Origin: Brumimicrobium mesophilum
GTDB taxonomy: Bacteria > Bacteroidota > Bacteroidia > Flavobacteriales_D > Crocinitomicaceae
Assembly (NCBI RefSeq): GCF_003025005.1
Contig: NZ_PVSS01000004.1
Coordinates: forward strand, 226,729 to 290,728
DNA: 64,000 nt
Direction of reading: 5' to 3'
Below the pieces are notes generated by a model. The model ran no database searches. It saw only the letters and a program-made list of their open reading frames with translations, and had not been told where the DNA came from. The position numbers and the translations under genes are program-made. Positions 39,670 through 48,099 of this stretch are shown one piece after another; position 1 is the stretch's first letter, and every line of letters starts with the position of its first letter.

Positions 39670-40659
39670 ATGAAACATTTAATATCTACACTCTTTTTGA
39701 TAGTTAGTTTTTTCTCTTTCACACAAATAGATGAGGAACTTGAGAACCAAGAATTCGATCTCGACATAACCACTCAAGAAGGTATTGACCAGGTGCTGAC
39801 CAATTTATTCTCCTTTGTTGGCGATGATTTTGACTCGGTAGATGTACAACTTCTTTTATCTGGAGAATTGATTGCAACTATAATGGTTCAAAAATCCTCG
39901 ACTGAGAACAATATTACTTACGGGGATATTTATGCGAAAATGTTGAACATCAAACAAAGACCAGAATATTCAGAATACAAAGAAAATTCAATAATTATTC
40001 TTGATTTTTCGAAAAGACCTGCAGATTATAATAATTGGGAGAAGGATGTTGTTTTATTGAAGCGAATAGAAATTGATACTCAAACATTAGAGTCCATTAA
40101 ACAATATATTAAAGAAAAAGGTAATCCAAACTTAACTTATGAAGAAGTGTTGAACGAATTTTATGAGGAGCAAGATGAAAAAAATAAGACGGCCGAATCT
40201 CATGAAATACATCAAAAATTCTATGATAATAAACTTTTCAATGAAGTAAAAATCCTTGAAGAAAGTAAGGAATTAGACAAACCTATCCTTCTATATTTTA
40301 CTGGTTATAACAATGTAAATGGTAGAAAAATTGAGCAAACAGTATTGGTCAGACCTCATGTAGCTGACATGATTATGGACAATTTCATTTTTGTTCCAAT
40401 ATATGTAGATGAAAAAACAAAATTACCACAGGAATTGCAAAAGGAAGTAAAAGATGGTGATAAGTCAAGATTTATTAAAACCGTTGGAGATAGAAATTCA
40501 TTTTACCAATATTCCCGATTTAATTCAGATACTCAACCCTATTTTGTAGTTTTAAACAGTGACAATGAAATTATTGAAGTAGCGGATTACGATTACAATA
40601 CAATTGAAAAATTCACTTCATTTTTAGAATTATCTTTAGAAAATTACAACAAGCAATAA
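39670..40659 (+). CDS. Secreted thioredoxin-fold protein with lost CxxC (DsbD C-terminal-like)
   Basis: 329 residues with a signal peptide (about 1-18, SFFSFTQ) and a long unrecognised N-terminal half. The C-terminal domain (about 195-325) resembles the thioredoxin domain of Bacteroidota DsbD/thioredoxin proteins: KPILLYFTGY, RKIEQTVLVRP, FVPIYVDEKTKLP and TQPYFVVLNSDNEII follow the family order. Where the family has a C-V-N-C active site after FTGxx, this protein has N-V-N-G, so redox activity should be absent. Located 28 bases after the glycosyltransferase and 13 before a Crp-family gene. The domain call is from memory of the family pattern. Confidence 0.7.
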   Translation: MKHLISTLFLIVSFFSFTQIDEELENQEFDLDITTQEGIDQVLTNLFSFVGDDFDSVDVQLLLSGELIATIMVQKSSTENNITYGDIYAKMLNIKQRPEYSEYKENSIIILDFSKRPADYNNWEKDVVLLKRIEIDTQTLESIKQYIKEKGNPNLTYEEVLNEFYEEQDEKNKTAESHEIHQKFYDNKLFNEVKILEESKELDKPILLYFTGYNNVNGRKIEQTVLVRPHVADMIMDNFIFVPIYVDEKTKLPQELQKEVKDGDKSRFIKTVGDRNSFYQYSRFNSDTQPYFVVLNSDNEIIEVADYDYNTIEKFTSFLELSLENYNKQ

Positions 40660-40672
40660 ATTCTAACAATTT

Positions 40673-41242
40673 ATGGAAACTCAAATATTTGAAAAAACAT
40701 ACGCTCATCCTTTACTAAGGAAACCTGAAATCCTAGCGATAGCAGAAGCTCATAAATGCATAAAATTAAAGAAAGGTGAGAGTTTCCTAGAAGCAGGATC
40801 TGATTCTAACAGCTATTTTATTCTCACGAAAGGCTTGATGCGTTCTTATGTTATCAGTCATGACGGTGAAGAAATCACAACTAATTTTTTCAGCAATAAT
40901 GATATTGTAATTGAAGTTTCATCGCTATTTCAAAGAATAAAATCTCAAGAAAACATTGAGGCGATTACAGATTGCGAAGGTTGGGAAATTCAATTCGATG
41001 ATTTTCAAAAACTATTTCATTCTATGGAAGGCTTTGTTGAATGGGGACGCGCTTGGATGTCCGGAATTCTTTTCGAAATGAAACAGCGTTCTATTTTCAT
41101 GATTACAGAGGACGCCACCACGAGATATCAGAATTTGCTTGTAGAAAAGCCTTCAGTCATAAAACACACCCCTTTAAAGTACATTGCTTCATATTTGGGG
41201 ATAACCAATTCCTCTTTAAGTAGAATTCGCAAAGAAATATAG
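40673..41242 (+). CDS. Crp/Fnr-family transcription regulator
   Basis: 189 residues: an N-terminal cyclic-nucleotide-binding-type beta barrel (about 25-115, KKGESFLEAGSDSNSYFILTKGLMRSY) and a C-terminal winged-helix region (about 150-189), with a recognition helix in YIASYLGITNSSLSRIRKEI. The arginine and other residues that bind cAMP in E. coli Crp are not obvious, as in most Bacteroidota members. The ligand and targets are unknown. It follows the thioredoxin-like gene after 13 bases, so it may be co-transcribed. Confidence 0.88.
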   Translation: METQIFEKTYAHPLLRKPEILAIAEAHKCIKLKKGESFLEAGSDSNSYFILTKGLMRSYVISHDGEEITTNFFSNNDIVIEVSSLFQRIKSQENIEAITDCEGWEIQFDDFQKLFHSMEGFVEWGRAWMSGILFEMKQRSIFMITEDATTRYQNLLVEKPSVIKHTPLKYIASYLGITNSSLSRIRKEI

Positions 41243-41336
41243 GCGAAACTGAAGAAACAGTTTTTAATTGCCATAAGACAATTTATAATTAGTCTCATTA
41301 CATTAATTTAGTATTCAATCTTAAAAATAAAATTTT

Positions 41337-41720
41337 ATGGAATATGTTAACCCTATAGTTTGGTTCGAGATTTATGTAAATGACATGGAGAGAGCTACTA
41401 AATTTTACGAAACAGTTTTAGATGTTAAATTGGAATCAATCCCAAGTCCAACAGATGACCCTATGGAAATGAGATCTTTTCCCGGAGACATGGAAAAACA
41501 TGGTTGTAACGGAGCACTTGTAAAAATGGAAGGATTTGACGTTGGTAAAAATGGAACAATCATTTATTTTGCAAGTAAAGATTGTACAACAGAGGAAAAT
41601 CGCATTGAAAAAGCTGGAGGAAAAGTGATTAGACCTAAAATGGCAATTGGAGAACATGGTTTTATTACACTTTTTACTGATACAGAAGGAAATATGATCG
41701 GTTTACATTCCATGGATTAA
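41337..41720 (+). CDS. VOC-family protein (glyoxalase/bleomycin-resistance fold)
   Basis: 127-residue single VOC domain with two paired beta-alpha-beta-beta-beta units: PIVWFEIYVNDMERATKFYETVLD at the front and EHGFITLFTDTEGNMIGLHS at the end. The metal ligands typical of glyoxalase I are not all evident, so the activity is uncertain. Stand-alone; a long perfect hairpin follows. Confidence 0.87.
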   Translation: MEYVNPIVWFEIYVNDMERATKFYETVLDVKLESIPSPTDDPMEMRSFPGDMEKHGCNGALVKMEGFDVGKNGTIIYFASKDCTTEENRIEKAGGKVIRPKMAIGEHGFITLFTDTEGNMIGLHSMD

Positions 41721-41731
41721 TAACTTTTCAG

Positions 41732-41772
41732 TTTTAAATTGCTAAGAAATTCAGTTACTTAGCAATTTAAAA
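41732..41772 (+). terminator. 15-bp perfect hairpin after the VOC gene
   Basis: TTTTAAATTGCTAAG (41732-41746) pairs perfectly with 41758-41772 around an 11-base loop. There is no proper T-run after it on the plus strand, so termination is likely but not certain. Confidence 0.6.
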
Positions 41773-41818
41773 TATATATAAGTCTTATTTTCAAAAGAAT
41801 TCACCTTAAAACTTTTTT

Positions 41819-42190
41819 ATGGACAAGAAAAATACTTTCCAATCGGTAGATGAGTATTTTAATGCACAACCCAAAGAAACGAAGAAGATGCTTCTAGAAC
41901 TTAAACAATGTATTTTAAAGGTAAATCCTGAGGCGGAGGAATTATTCAATTACAATATTCCGTCTTATACATTGGTGAAAGGAGGAAAACGAGAACAGCA
42001 AATAATGTTTGCTGGTTATAATAAACATGTGGGTTTTTATCCTCATCCAACAACCATAGTTGAATTTAAAGATAAATTGAGTGATTACAAAACAAGTAAG
42101 GGAACTGTGCAATTTTCTATTGACAGACCATTACCTATTGAACTTATTATTAAAATGATCACATACAGAATGAACGTTTTAAGGGATTGA
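41819..42190 (+). CDS. DUF1801/iron-chaperone-like (YdhG) family protein
   Basis: 123 residues. The pattern FNAQPKETKKMLLELKQCILKVNPEAEE near the N-terminus, followed by NYNIPSYTL, GYNKHVGFYPHP and a C-terminal KTSKGTVQFSIDRPLPIELIIKMITYR, is typical of DUF1801 proteins, which share the frataxin/YdhG-like fold. Cytoplasmic. Function is not established, and the iron-chaperone name rests on distant homologues. Confidence 0.85.
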   Translation: MDKKNTFQSVDEYFNAQPKETKKMLLELKQCILKVNPEAEELFNYNIPSYTLVKGGKREQQIMFAGYNKHVGFYPHPTTIVEFKDKLSDYKTSKGTVQFSIDRPLPIELIIKMITYRMNVLRD

Positions 42191-42245
42191 TTATCGAGGT
42201 GAAAATGTTAAAAATCAACTTTTTTCAAAACTTTTCCCCAATTTT

Positions 42246-42276
42246 TATGTCACCCGATAATAAGTGCGTATTTTTG
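42246..42276 (+). promoter_or_regulatory. Promoter of the J-domain/KTSC gene
   Basis: TATTTTTG at 42269-42276 is a full TAnnTTTG match. TATG at 42246-42249, 19 bases upstream, is one base off TTTG. The ATG follows 21 bases later. Confidence 0.5.
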
Positions 42277-42297
42277 TGCACATTTTAATTTGAAATA

Positions 42298-42747
42298 ATG
42301 AAACGTATTACTCAATACAAAAAACTTTTTAACGTTGAATCAACTATTGATTTAGCAGAATTGAAGAAAACTTACCGTTCTTTAGTTAAGGAATGGCATC
42401 CAGATAAATTTCAGGAACAAGATGATAAAGCTCTGTTAGCTGAGGAAAAAAGTCGCGAGATTACCCAAGGTTACGAGTTCTTAATTAGTATTGCTCCAGC
42501 AACTAAAGAAAACAATTTAGTTGAATATGAACACATTCTTGACACTTGTGGAATTGTTGATTTTAACTGGAAAAACCAAGTTTTAGAAGTTGAATTTACA
42601 AACGGTAGTACTTATGAATATTTCGGGGTTTCAAAACCGTTATACATCAAATTTGTGAATGCAGACAAACAATTCAGATTTGGTAAAAGAAAGATTTTCA
42701 CAACTTGTTTATATAGAAAATCGAAAAGAGATTTAGAAACAGCGTAG
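42298..42747 (+). CDS. J-domain protein fused to a KTSC domain
   Basis: 149 residues. An N-terminal J-like domain (about 1-65) contains LKKTYRSLVKEWHPDKF, including the HPD motif that stimulates DnaK ATPase. The C-terminal 75 residues match the KTSC domain (VDFNWKNQVLEVEFTNGSTYEYFGVSKPLYIKFVNADK), a short beta-rich module of unknown function often found with phage or RNA-related proteins. The combination suggests a DnaK co-chaperone with a small targeting module. Single gene with its own promoter and terminator. Confidence 0.82.
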   Translation: MKRITQYKKLFNVESTIDLAELKKTYRSLVKEWHPDKFQEQDDKALLAEEKSREITQGYEFLISIAPATKENNLVEYEHILDTCGIVDFNWKNQVLEVEFTNGSTYEYFGVSKPLYIKFVNADKQFRFGKRKIFTTCLYRKSKRDLETA

Positions 42748-42815
42748 CCGAGAAGAGTTTTGAGTCTAGAGTTTTGAGACGAATAAACTATTTTTTTGCT
42801 ATATTGATATATTTG

Positions 42816-42846
42816 AATGCCGGTAGCTTTAAGTTATCGGCATTTT
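42816..42846 (+). terminator. Intrinsic terminator after the J-domain/KTSC gene
   Basis: AATGCCG (42816-42822) pairs with CGGCATT (42838-42844), with extra pairs inside, followed by a T-run. Confidence 0.72.
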
Positions 42847-42884
42847 TATATTTTATAGCATTACCATGCATTGAAACGCCACAA

Positions 42885-42941
42885 AAAATAAAAAACTGTC
42901 TTCGCACCAAATCCTTTCAGATCTTTATGCAAAGACAGTTT
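42885..42941 (-). terminator. Intrinsic terminator of the cold-shock-domain gene
   Basis: AAACTGTCTT (42893-42902) pairs with AAGACAGTTT (42932-42941). The A-rich run before 42893 gives a U-tail on the minus strand. Confidence 0.72.
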
Positions 42942-42975
42942 CAAAATTTATATTAGGAAAAAGAGACCTAAGATT

Positions 42976-43431
42976 TTAAGCTAATGCAACGTTTACCGCA
43001 TCCATTCCTTTTCTACCGCGAACGATATCAAAAGTAACTTTATCGTTTTCGTTAATGTCATATGTTACGTTATTTACGTGGAAGAAGTATTTTTCTCCAG
43101 AATTATTATCATTAATAAATCCAAATCCTTTACTACTATCGTAAAATGCAACTGTACCAACATTTACATCTGGTTCACCTGAATCTTCTTTTTTAGGAAC
43201 ACCGATTACAATGTCTTCTGCTTCGATTTCTTCAACTACTTTCTCTTGCTCTTCCGGTGGAGTGTTAGTTAAATTTCCATAAGCATCAACATAAGCAATC
43301 ATATCGTCCAAAGATCCGCCTTGGTTGTTGTCTTCATTACGAGACTCTCTTTTGGCCATTTTATCTTTCTTCTTCTTAGCTTTTTTCTTTTCTTTCTCTC
43401 GTTTACTAAACGATTCTTGCGATCTACCCAT
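42976..43431 (-). CDS. Cold-shock-domain protein with charged N-terminal extension
   Basis: 151 residues: a highly basic N-terminus (about 1-30, KREKEKKKAKKKKDK), an acidic middle part, and a C-terminal cold-shock domain (about 90-151). The RNP1-like motif is SKGFGFI and the RNP2-like motif KYFFHVN. It binds single-stranded nucleic acid, probably as an RNA chaperone. The long charged extension separates it from the classic 67-residue CspA and is common in Bacteroidota. Own terminator. Confidence 0.9.
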   Translation of the reverse strand: MGRSQESFSKREKEKKKAKKKKDKMAKRESRNEDNNQGGSLDDMIAYVDAYGNLTNTPPEEQEKVVEEIEAEDIVIGVPKKEDSGEPDVNVGTVAFYDSSKGFGFINDNNSGEKYFFHVNNVTYDINENDKVTFDIVRGRKGMDAVNVALA

Positions 43432-43605
43432 TTATATTTTTAAAATGTTTTGTGCTTTTTGTTACGAAAAGCGTATTAATTGTACAGATAATTGATATCA
43501 GGGTTGGTATAACAAATCCAACTCCTCAAAATTAAGGAAAAATTGGTGAAAAACGCAAATTTATTTCACTAATAAAATGAGTATTATTTTTATTAAGAAT
43601 GTATC

Positions 43606-44145
43606 TTATTTGCTTTCAATCCAATCAGTGATAACTTTATCTGTTGGAAGTGTTTTAGAATAATAGATTTGCTCCAACTTCCCATTACTACCGATTAAGT
43701 ATTTTTGAAAGTTCCATTTAACTTCACTATCCATTTTTCCGTTCATTGATTTAGTGGTTAGAAATGCGTACAAAGGATTAATTTCATTTCCTTTTACACT
43801 TGTTTTAGACATCATTGGAAAAGTTACTCCATAATTTTTTTGACAAAATGCAGCAATCTCGTTATCAGTTCCTGGCTCTTGTTTCATAAAATCATTACTT
43901 GGAAATCCTAAAATCACAAAGTCATCTCCACCATATGTGTCATATAACTCTTGTAATTGCTCATATTGAGGTGTGAATCCACATTTGGAAGCTGTATTAA
44001 CAATTAATACTTTTTTGCCTTTATAAATAGATAAATCAATCATTTCTCCATCTATAGACTCCACTTTGAAATCATAAATTGTTTTTTCCTGTGCAAATAT
44101 GAAGCTTGCGCCTGCTAACAGTATTGATAAGATTAATGTTTTCAT
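43606..44145 (-). CDS. Glutathione-peroxidase-family protein, exported
   Basis: 179 residues from ATG 44145, which gives the signal peptide MKTLILSILLAGASFIFAQ; a longer reading to 44190 has no hydrophobic start. The peroxidatic Cys is in NTASKCGFTPQY (about C54) and the Trp/Asn pair in VKWNFQKYLI. The usual GFPCNQF motif reads GFPSNDF. It lacks selenocysteine, so like most bacterial members it is probably thioredoxin-dependent. It likely removes hydroperoxides in the periplasm. Confidence 0.9.
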   Translation of the reverse strand: MKTLILSILLAGASFIFAQEKTIYDFKVESIDGEMIDLSIYKGKKVLIVNTASKCGFTPQYEQLQELYDTYGGDDFVILGFPSNDFMKQEPGTDNEIAAFCQKNYGVTFPMMSKTSVKGNEINPLYAFLTTKSMNGKMDSEVKWNFQKYLIGSNGKLEQIYYSKTLPTDKVITDWIESK

Positions 44146-44228
44146 CTTTGAGTTGTCTTTTGATGTGTTTGAATATTGGTATAATAACATATTTAAAGTG
44201 AAATTGTTTTAATTTCAATATCTATTAA

Positions 44229-44262
44229 AGCCCTCTCCCTCGGTTCCTCTCCAAAGAGGGGT
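44229..44262. repeat. Fragment of a CCTCTCC/GGAGAGG-type intergenic repeat
   Basis: CCCTCTCCCTCGG followed by CCTCT...AGAGGGG (44246-44260), a weak hairpin of the kind scattered through Bacteroidota intergenic regions. One degenerate copy. Confidence 0.4.
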
Positions 44263-44303
44263 GTTAACAAACCATTTTTTAAAAGAAATTTAGCTTCGAA
44301 TTA

Positions 44304-44840
44304 TTAACGATAAAACAATTCTACGGTAGTTGCACCTTTGCCATATTTTCGAAAATCAGCATCATAAACCTCTAACCCTTCTTTACCGCTAAGAAATTGA
44401 CGAATTTCAGATTTAAGAACTCCCTCACCTATTCCATGTATTACAATTATTTTGCGAATATTTTTCTCTCTGGCTTTTCTAAAGAAGCGTTTGAATTCTA
44501 ATATTTGATAACTCAAAAGTTGTCCATTACTCATTCCTTTTTCACTGTCCATTAAAACATGGGTGTGTAAGTCAATTTCCCAGAAATCTTTATGTTTTGA
44601 AATATCTCCTAAATCATCATGATAGCTCACAGTTTCATCAATGACATCATTAATATCAAAATTACTACTTAAAACATTACTTTGGTCACCAATGATGGCG
44701 TTGAGTTCATTGATTGGGAATTCTCTATCGAATCCCGTTTCGTCTTCAACAATAACGTAATCCTCATTTTTATAAGATTTTACGATTCCTCCTCCTACTT
44801 CTTTGAGAAAACCTACTTTCTCACCTATTTTGAAACGCAT
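44304..44840 (-). CDS. Smr-domain protein (MutS2 C-terminal-like)
   Basis: 178 residues: an N-terminal part with KIGEKVGFLKEVGGGIV (KOW-like beta region) and a C-terminal Smr domain (about 90-175). The domain shows EIDLHTHVL, the central helix, IIVIHGIGEGVLKSEI and a closing DADFRKYGKGATTVEL. Smr domains cleave branched DNA or collided mRNA on ribosomes. Its first 20 bases overlap the end of the M50 protease gene, so the two are translationally coupled. Its function with the protease is unknown. Confidence 0.87.
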   Translation of the reverse strand: MRFKIGEKVGFLKEVGGGIVKSYKNEDYVIVEDETGFDREFPINELNAIIGDQSNVLSSNFDINDVIDETVSYHDDLGDISKHKDFWEIDLHTHVLMDSEKGMSNGQLLSYQILEFKRFFRKAREKNIRKIIVIHGIGEGVLKSEIRQFLSGKEGLEVYDADFRKYGKGATTVELFYR

Positions 44841-45771
44841 TTATTATTGAATTGAAATCTGTGATTATTAAAGCATAAGCTGATAACAAGATACCTCCAG
44901 CCCAAAGTACCATCATGAATATTTTAAAAAACACTCCTGCGTCTTTTTTGGTAGGTGGAAATAAAACTCCCTCCACTTGTTTAGCCACTATTTGATTGTA
45001 TCGGTCTTCTTCATTATATTCTTCAATATCATTTAAAACTGGAGTGTGTTCAATAATAATACGCTTTATTTTAGAATAAGTTTTGTTGGAAATGTCTTCA
45101 TAATTAGATTCAAACTCTATATCATCGTCTTTCATATCTTTGCGAATCAAATATAACTTGTGCTTGTTTTTAATTCTAAACCCTAGCAATAATCCAAAAA
45201 TGATTAACAACCAAGAATTAAAATACAATCCAGTAACTGCAATAGCCAAAGATGAGATTATTGTGAAAATTAATTGCGTAAATTCATAATTATTAAAGAA
45301 TAAAATTCGCATTAACTGACCGCCATCTAAAGGATCTATCGGAATTAAGTTCATTACGTTGAGCATAATTAATATCACTCCTAATTGAATCGCTAAAGAA
45401 GTTGGAACTCCCCAACCATAGATCAAAAGACAAGCTCCTATAATAATTCCAGGTAAAGGCCCAGCAATAACCATTAATGAACTTTCAATTTGAGAATATT
45501 CTTTCTTTCGACCCGATACCATTGCCCCCATGAATGGAATAAATAACATATTAAGTTCCTCGTAGTTGAATAATTTCATCATTAAGAAATGACCTAACTC
45601 GTGAAACAACAACACTCCTAAAAGTATAGAAATGAGCAAGTAATCATCGATAATTAATGAAAAAGTTATCGCGAAAATTACCATTGAAAGAAAGGTCAAT
45701 GATATATGACCACCGCTTTTCTTTTTAATTAAAATCGGTTTTGGGGGGTAATGTGGTTCAAAATTTTCCAT
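44821..45771 (-). CDS. Site-2-protease-family (M50) intramembrane metalloprotease
   Basis: 316 residues with about seven predicted membrane helices. The zinc-binding HELGH is in the second helix (LLFHELGHFLMMK, about 57-69) and the third metal ligand in PLDGGQLMRI (about 147-156). The MVIAGPLPGIIIG stretch is normal for the family. It has no PDZ domain, so it resembles the short SpoIVFB-like type. It heads an operon with the Smr gene and has a good promoter with a leader of only about five bases. Confidence 0.88.
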   Translation of the reverse strand: MENFEPHYPPKPILIKKKSGGHISLTFLSMVIFAITFSLIIDDYLLISILLGVLLFHELGHFLMMKLFNYEELNMLFIPFMGAMVSGRKKEYSQIESSLMVIAGPLPGIIIGACLLIYGWGVPTSLAIQLGVILIMLNVMNLIPIDPLDGGQLMRILFFNNYEFTQLIFTIISSLAIAVTGLYFNSWLLIIFGLLLGFRIKNKHKLYLIRKDMKDDDIEFESNYEDISNKTYSKIKRIIIEHTPVLNDIEEYNEEDRYNQIVAKQVEGVLFPPTKKDAGVFFKIFMMVLWAGGILLSAYALIITDFNSIINAFQNR

Positions 45772-45781
45772 CTCTAATCAA

Positions 45782-45813
45782 CAAATTTAGTTTAATTCAA
45801 GTTTATACACAAA
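45782..45813 (-). promoter_or_regulatory. Promoter of the M50 protease/Smr operon
   Basis: On the minus strand: TTTG (45813-45810), a 20-base spacer, then TAAATTTG (45789-45782). Start of transcription is expected near 45776, about five bases before the ATG. Confidence 0.62.
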
Positions 45814-45835
45814 TTATATATTATTTTCGTCTCCT

Positions 45836-46486
45836 ATGATTCAAGCCAAAAATATTACCAAGGCATACGACCAAGTTGAAGTACTTAAAGGTATAGATAT
45901 TTCTGTTAAGGAAGGTGAATTAATATCAATAGTTGGTGCTTCTGGAGCAGGAAAGACAACTTTACTTCAGATTTTAGGCACGCTTGAGTCTCCAGACCAA
46001 GGAATTTACCAAGTTGGTGATAAACTTCCTTTTGAGTTAACTCAAAAACAATTGGCTCAATTTAGAAACCAATCTATTGGTTTTGTTTTCCAATTTCATC
46101 AGTTACTTCCAGAATTTTCAGCAATTGAGAATGCTATTCTGCCTGCATTAATTCGTGGAGATCAAAAAAGTGTTGCTGAAAAACGAGCGAAAGAATTGTT
46201 TTCGTTTCTAAATTTAAAGAATAGAGACGATCATAAACCTTCTGCCTTGTCTGGAGGTGAACAACAAAGAGTTGCTGTAGCAAGAGCATTAATGAATAGT
46301 CCAAAAGTTATTTTGGCGGACGAACCTTCTGGGAATTTGGATACAAAAAACTCGGAAGAACTTCATCAATTGTTCTTTAGTTTGCGTGAAAATTTTGGAC
46401 AAACCTTCGTAATTGTGACGCATAATACACAGCTCGCAGATATTTCTGACCGTAAACTTGAAATGGCTGATGGAAGATTTATCTAG
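45836..46486 (+). CDS. ABC transporter ATP-binding protein (LolD/MacB-like)
   Basis: 216 residues with Walker A GASGAGKTT (about 35-43), Q-loop FQFHQLLPEF, signature LSGGEQQR, Walker B VILADEPSGNLD and switch His VTHN. The size and motif set match LolD or the ATPase of FtsX/MacB-type exporters. No LolC/E permease gene is nearby, so the partner must be elsewhere. TATTTTCG at 45822-45829 may be its -7 element, giving a nearly leaderless mRNA. Overlaps the following gene. Confidence 0.88.
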   Translation: MIQAKNITKAYDQVEVLKGIDISVKEGELISIVGASGAGKTTLLQILGTLESPDQGIYQVGDKLPFELTQKQLAQFRNQSIGFVFQFHQLLPEFSAIENAILPALIRGDQKSVAEKRAKELFSFLNLKNRDDHKPSALSGGEQQRVAVARALMNSPKVILADEPSGNLDTKNSEELHQLFFSLRENFGQTFVIVTHNTQLADISDRKLEMADGRFI

Positions 46487-47258
46487 TCTTAATTTCAACG
46501 AAATAGAAAATTTACTTAATGTAAAGGTTCAACAATTTAATACGATTGATTTCATTAAAGACGACCCTGTACTTCTGCCCCATCGTTTTGGTAAAAAACA
46601 AGACATTGAAATCATTGGTTTTATAGTTGCATTGATTGCTTGGGGGAAAAGAAAAATGATTATCGACAATGGAAATAAGTTGATTGATCTCATGGAAAAT
46701 TCACCTTTCGAATATGTGAAAAATTACGAAACGGGAATGCTATCTGAAAAGGCTTTTGTTCACAGAACATTTAACACACAAGATTTAGACTTTATTCTTC
46801 GTGCATTAAAAAACTGCTATGCTAAGAACGACTCTCTCGAAGCTTGGTTTTCTTTAAATTCCGACGAAAAAGGTGTTAAACAAAGAATAATCAACTTTCG
46901 TAAAACCTTTATGGAGATTCCGCACGAAAAACGAAGCGAAAAACACATTGCAAATCCTGAAAAAGGTTCGGCCTCCAAAAGAATAAACATGTTTTTGAGG
47001 TGGATGGTGCGAAAAGATGAGAAAGGCGTAGATTTCGGTATTTGGAATTCAATTGACATGAACGAATTGTACGTTCCGCTTGATGTCCACACAGGAAACG
47101 TAGCCAGAGCACTCGGATTAATCACTAGAAAACAGGACGATTGGAAAGCGCTTGAAGGATTAATGGAGAATTTACGTAATATGGATGAAAATGATCCATG
47201 TAAATACGATTTTGCATTGTTTGGATTGGGTGTTAGTGGAGAATTGGTAAAAGAGTGA
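46470..47258 (+). CDS. TIGR02757/DUF2400 family protein
   Basis: 262 residues from ATG 46470, overlapping the LolD-like gene by 17 bases (a TTG 12 bases upstream is less likely). The pattern IEIIGFIVALIAWGKRKMIIDNGNKL, the GSASKRINMFLRWMVRKDEKGVDFGIW segment and YVPLDVHTGNVARALGL match the TIGR02757/DUF2400 family of Bacteroidetes and epsilonproteobacteria, distantly helix-hairpin-helix-like (GPD) in appearance. A role in DNA repair has been suggested for such folds but is unproven. The AlkD-like gene follows. Confidence 0.8.
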   Translation: MEDLSSLNFNEIENLLNVKVQQFNTIDFIKDDPVLLPHRFGKKQDIEIIGFIVALIAWGKRKMIIDNGNKLIDLMENSPFEYVKNYETGMLSEKAFVHRTFNTQDLDFILRALKNCYAKNDSLEAWFSLNSDEKGVKQRIINFRKTFMEIPHEKRSEKHIANPEKGSASKRINMFLRWMVRKDEKGVDFGIWNSIDMNELYVPLDVHTGNVARALGLITRKQDDWKALEGLMENLRNMDENDPCKYDFALFGLGVSGELVKE

Positions 47259-47327
47259 GAATGATAATCAAAAATTATTGTAAGGGCACTTACAGAACTT
47301 CTCAAATATTTAATATAAACATTAGAA

Positions 47328-48089
47328 ATGGCCTATAAAAAACTAAAATTATGGTTTGACCAAGAATTAGCTGAATTGTTGGCCGATAAAATTATTGCTC
47401 TCTACCCTATTTTTAATAAGTCTTCTTTTGTAAAAGCAATAAATCAAAAGATATCAAATCTTGAATTAAAAGATCGTATTGCAATAATAGCAGACGAATT
47501 AGGCAATCATTTAACTACAGATTACGATACGAATGCCAGAATTTTAACTCAAATTTTAGGACCAGAAAACGAAGAAGAAACAGGAATGTTCACCAATTTC
47601 TATTGGATTATGCCGATTGCGAAATACGTTGAAAAATATGGACTCAATCATTTTGAAACTTCAATGCACTTAATTGAAGAAATCACGAAAAGAAACACTG
47701 GAGAATACGCTATTCGATCATTTATAGAAGCTTATCCTCAAAAAACAATGAATAAAATGTTTGAATGGTCAACAAATTCTAACAAGCATATTCGTCGATT
47801 AGCCAGTGAAGGAGGCAGACCTAGACTTCCTTGGGCACCAAAATTAGATTTATTCATTGAAGACCCTTCACCTTTGCTTCCTATTTTAAACAATTTAAAA
47901 GATGATCAATCCAAATATGTTCAAAAATCTGTAGCCAATTGTATTAATGATATTTTAAAGGACAATAAAGAAATTGGACTCCAATTAATAGAAAGTTGGA
48001 AAGAAGAAAATATGAGTAAAGAGCGTAAATGGATAATTAAACATGCGCTAAGAAACTTGATAAAAAATGGGGAAATAAAAAATGGATAA
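47328..48089 (+). CDS. DNA alkylation repair protein (AlkD-like HEAT repeat)
   Basis: 253 residues of ARM/HEAT-like helical repeats, with the AlkD-family pieces AIRSFIEAYPQKT, NKHIRRLASEGGRPRLPWAPKLDLFIEDPSPLLPILNNLKDD and YVQKSVANCINDI. AlkD excises 3-methyladenine and 7-methylguanine by a non-base-flipping mechanism. It lies 69 bases after a TIGR02757 gene, which might mean a shared DNA-repair function. Substrate specificity cannot be read from the sequence. Confidence 0.85.
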   Translation: MAYKKLKLWFDQELAELLADKIIALYPIFNKSSFVKAINQKISNLELKDRIAIIADELGNHLTTDYDTNARILTQILGPENEEETGMFTNFYWIMPIAKYVEKYGLNHFETSMHLIEEITKRNTGEYAIRSFIEAYPQKTMNKMFEWSTNSNKHIRRLASEGGRPRLPWAPKLDLFIEDPSPLLPILNNLKDDQSKYVQKSVANCINDILKDNKEIGLQLIESWKEENMSKERKWIIKHALRNLIKNGEIKNG

Positions 48090-48099
48090 TTAAATCAAG

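Noticed and set aside
46817..47305. 162-residue frame antisense to the TIGR02757 gene
   Set aside because: Shadow of a confident gene; it is serine- and phenylalanine-rich with no recognisable domain.
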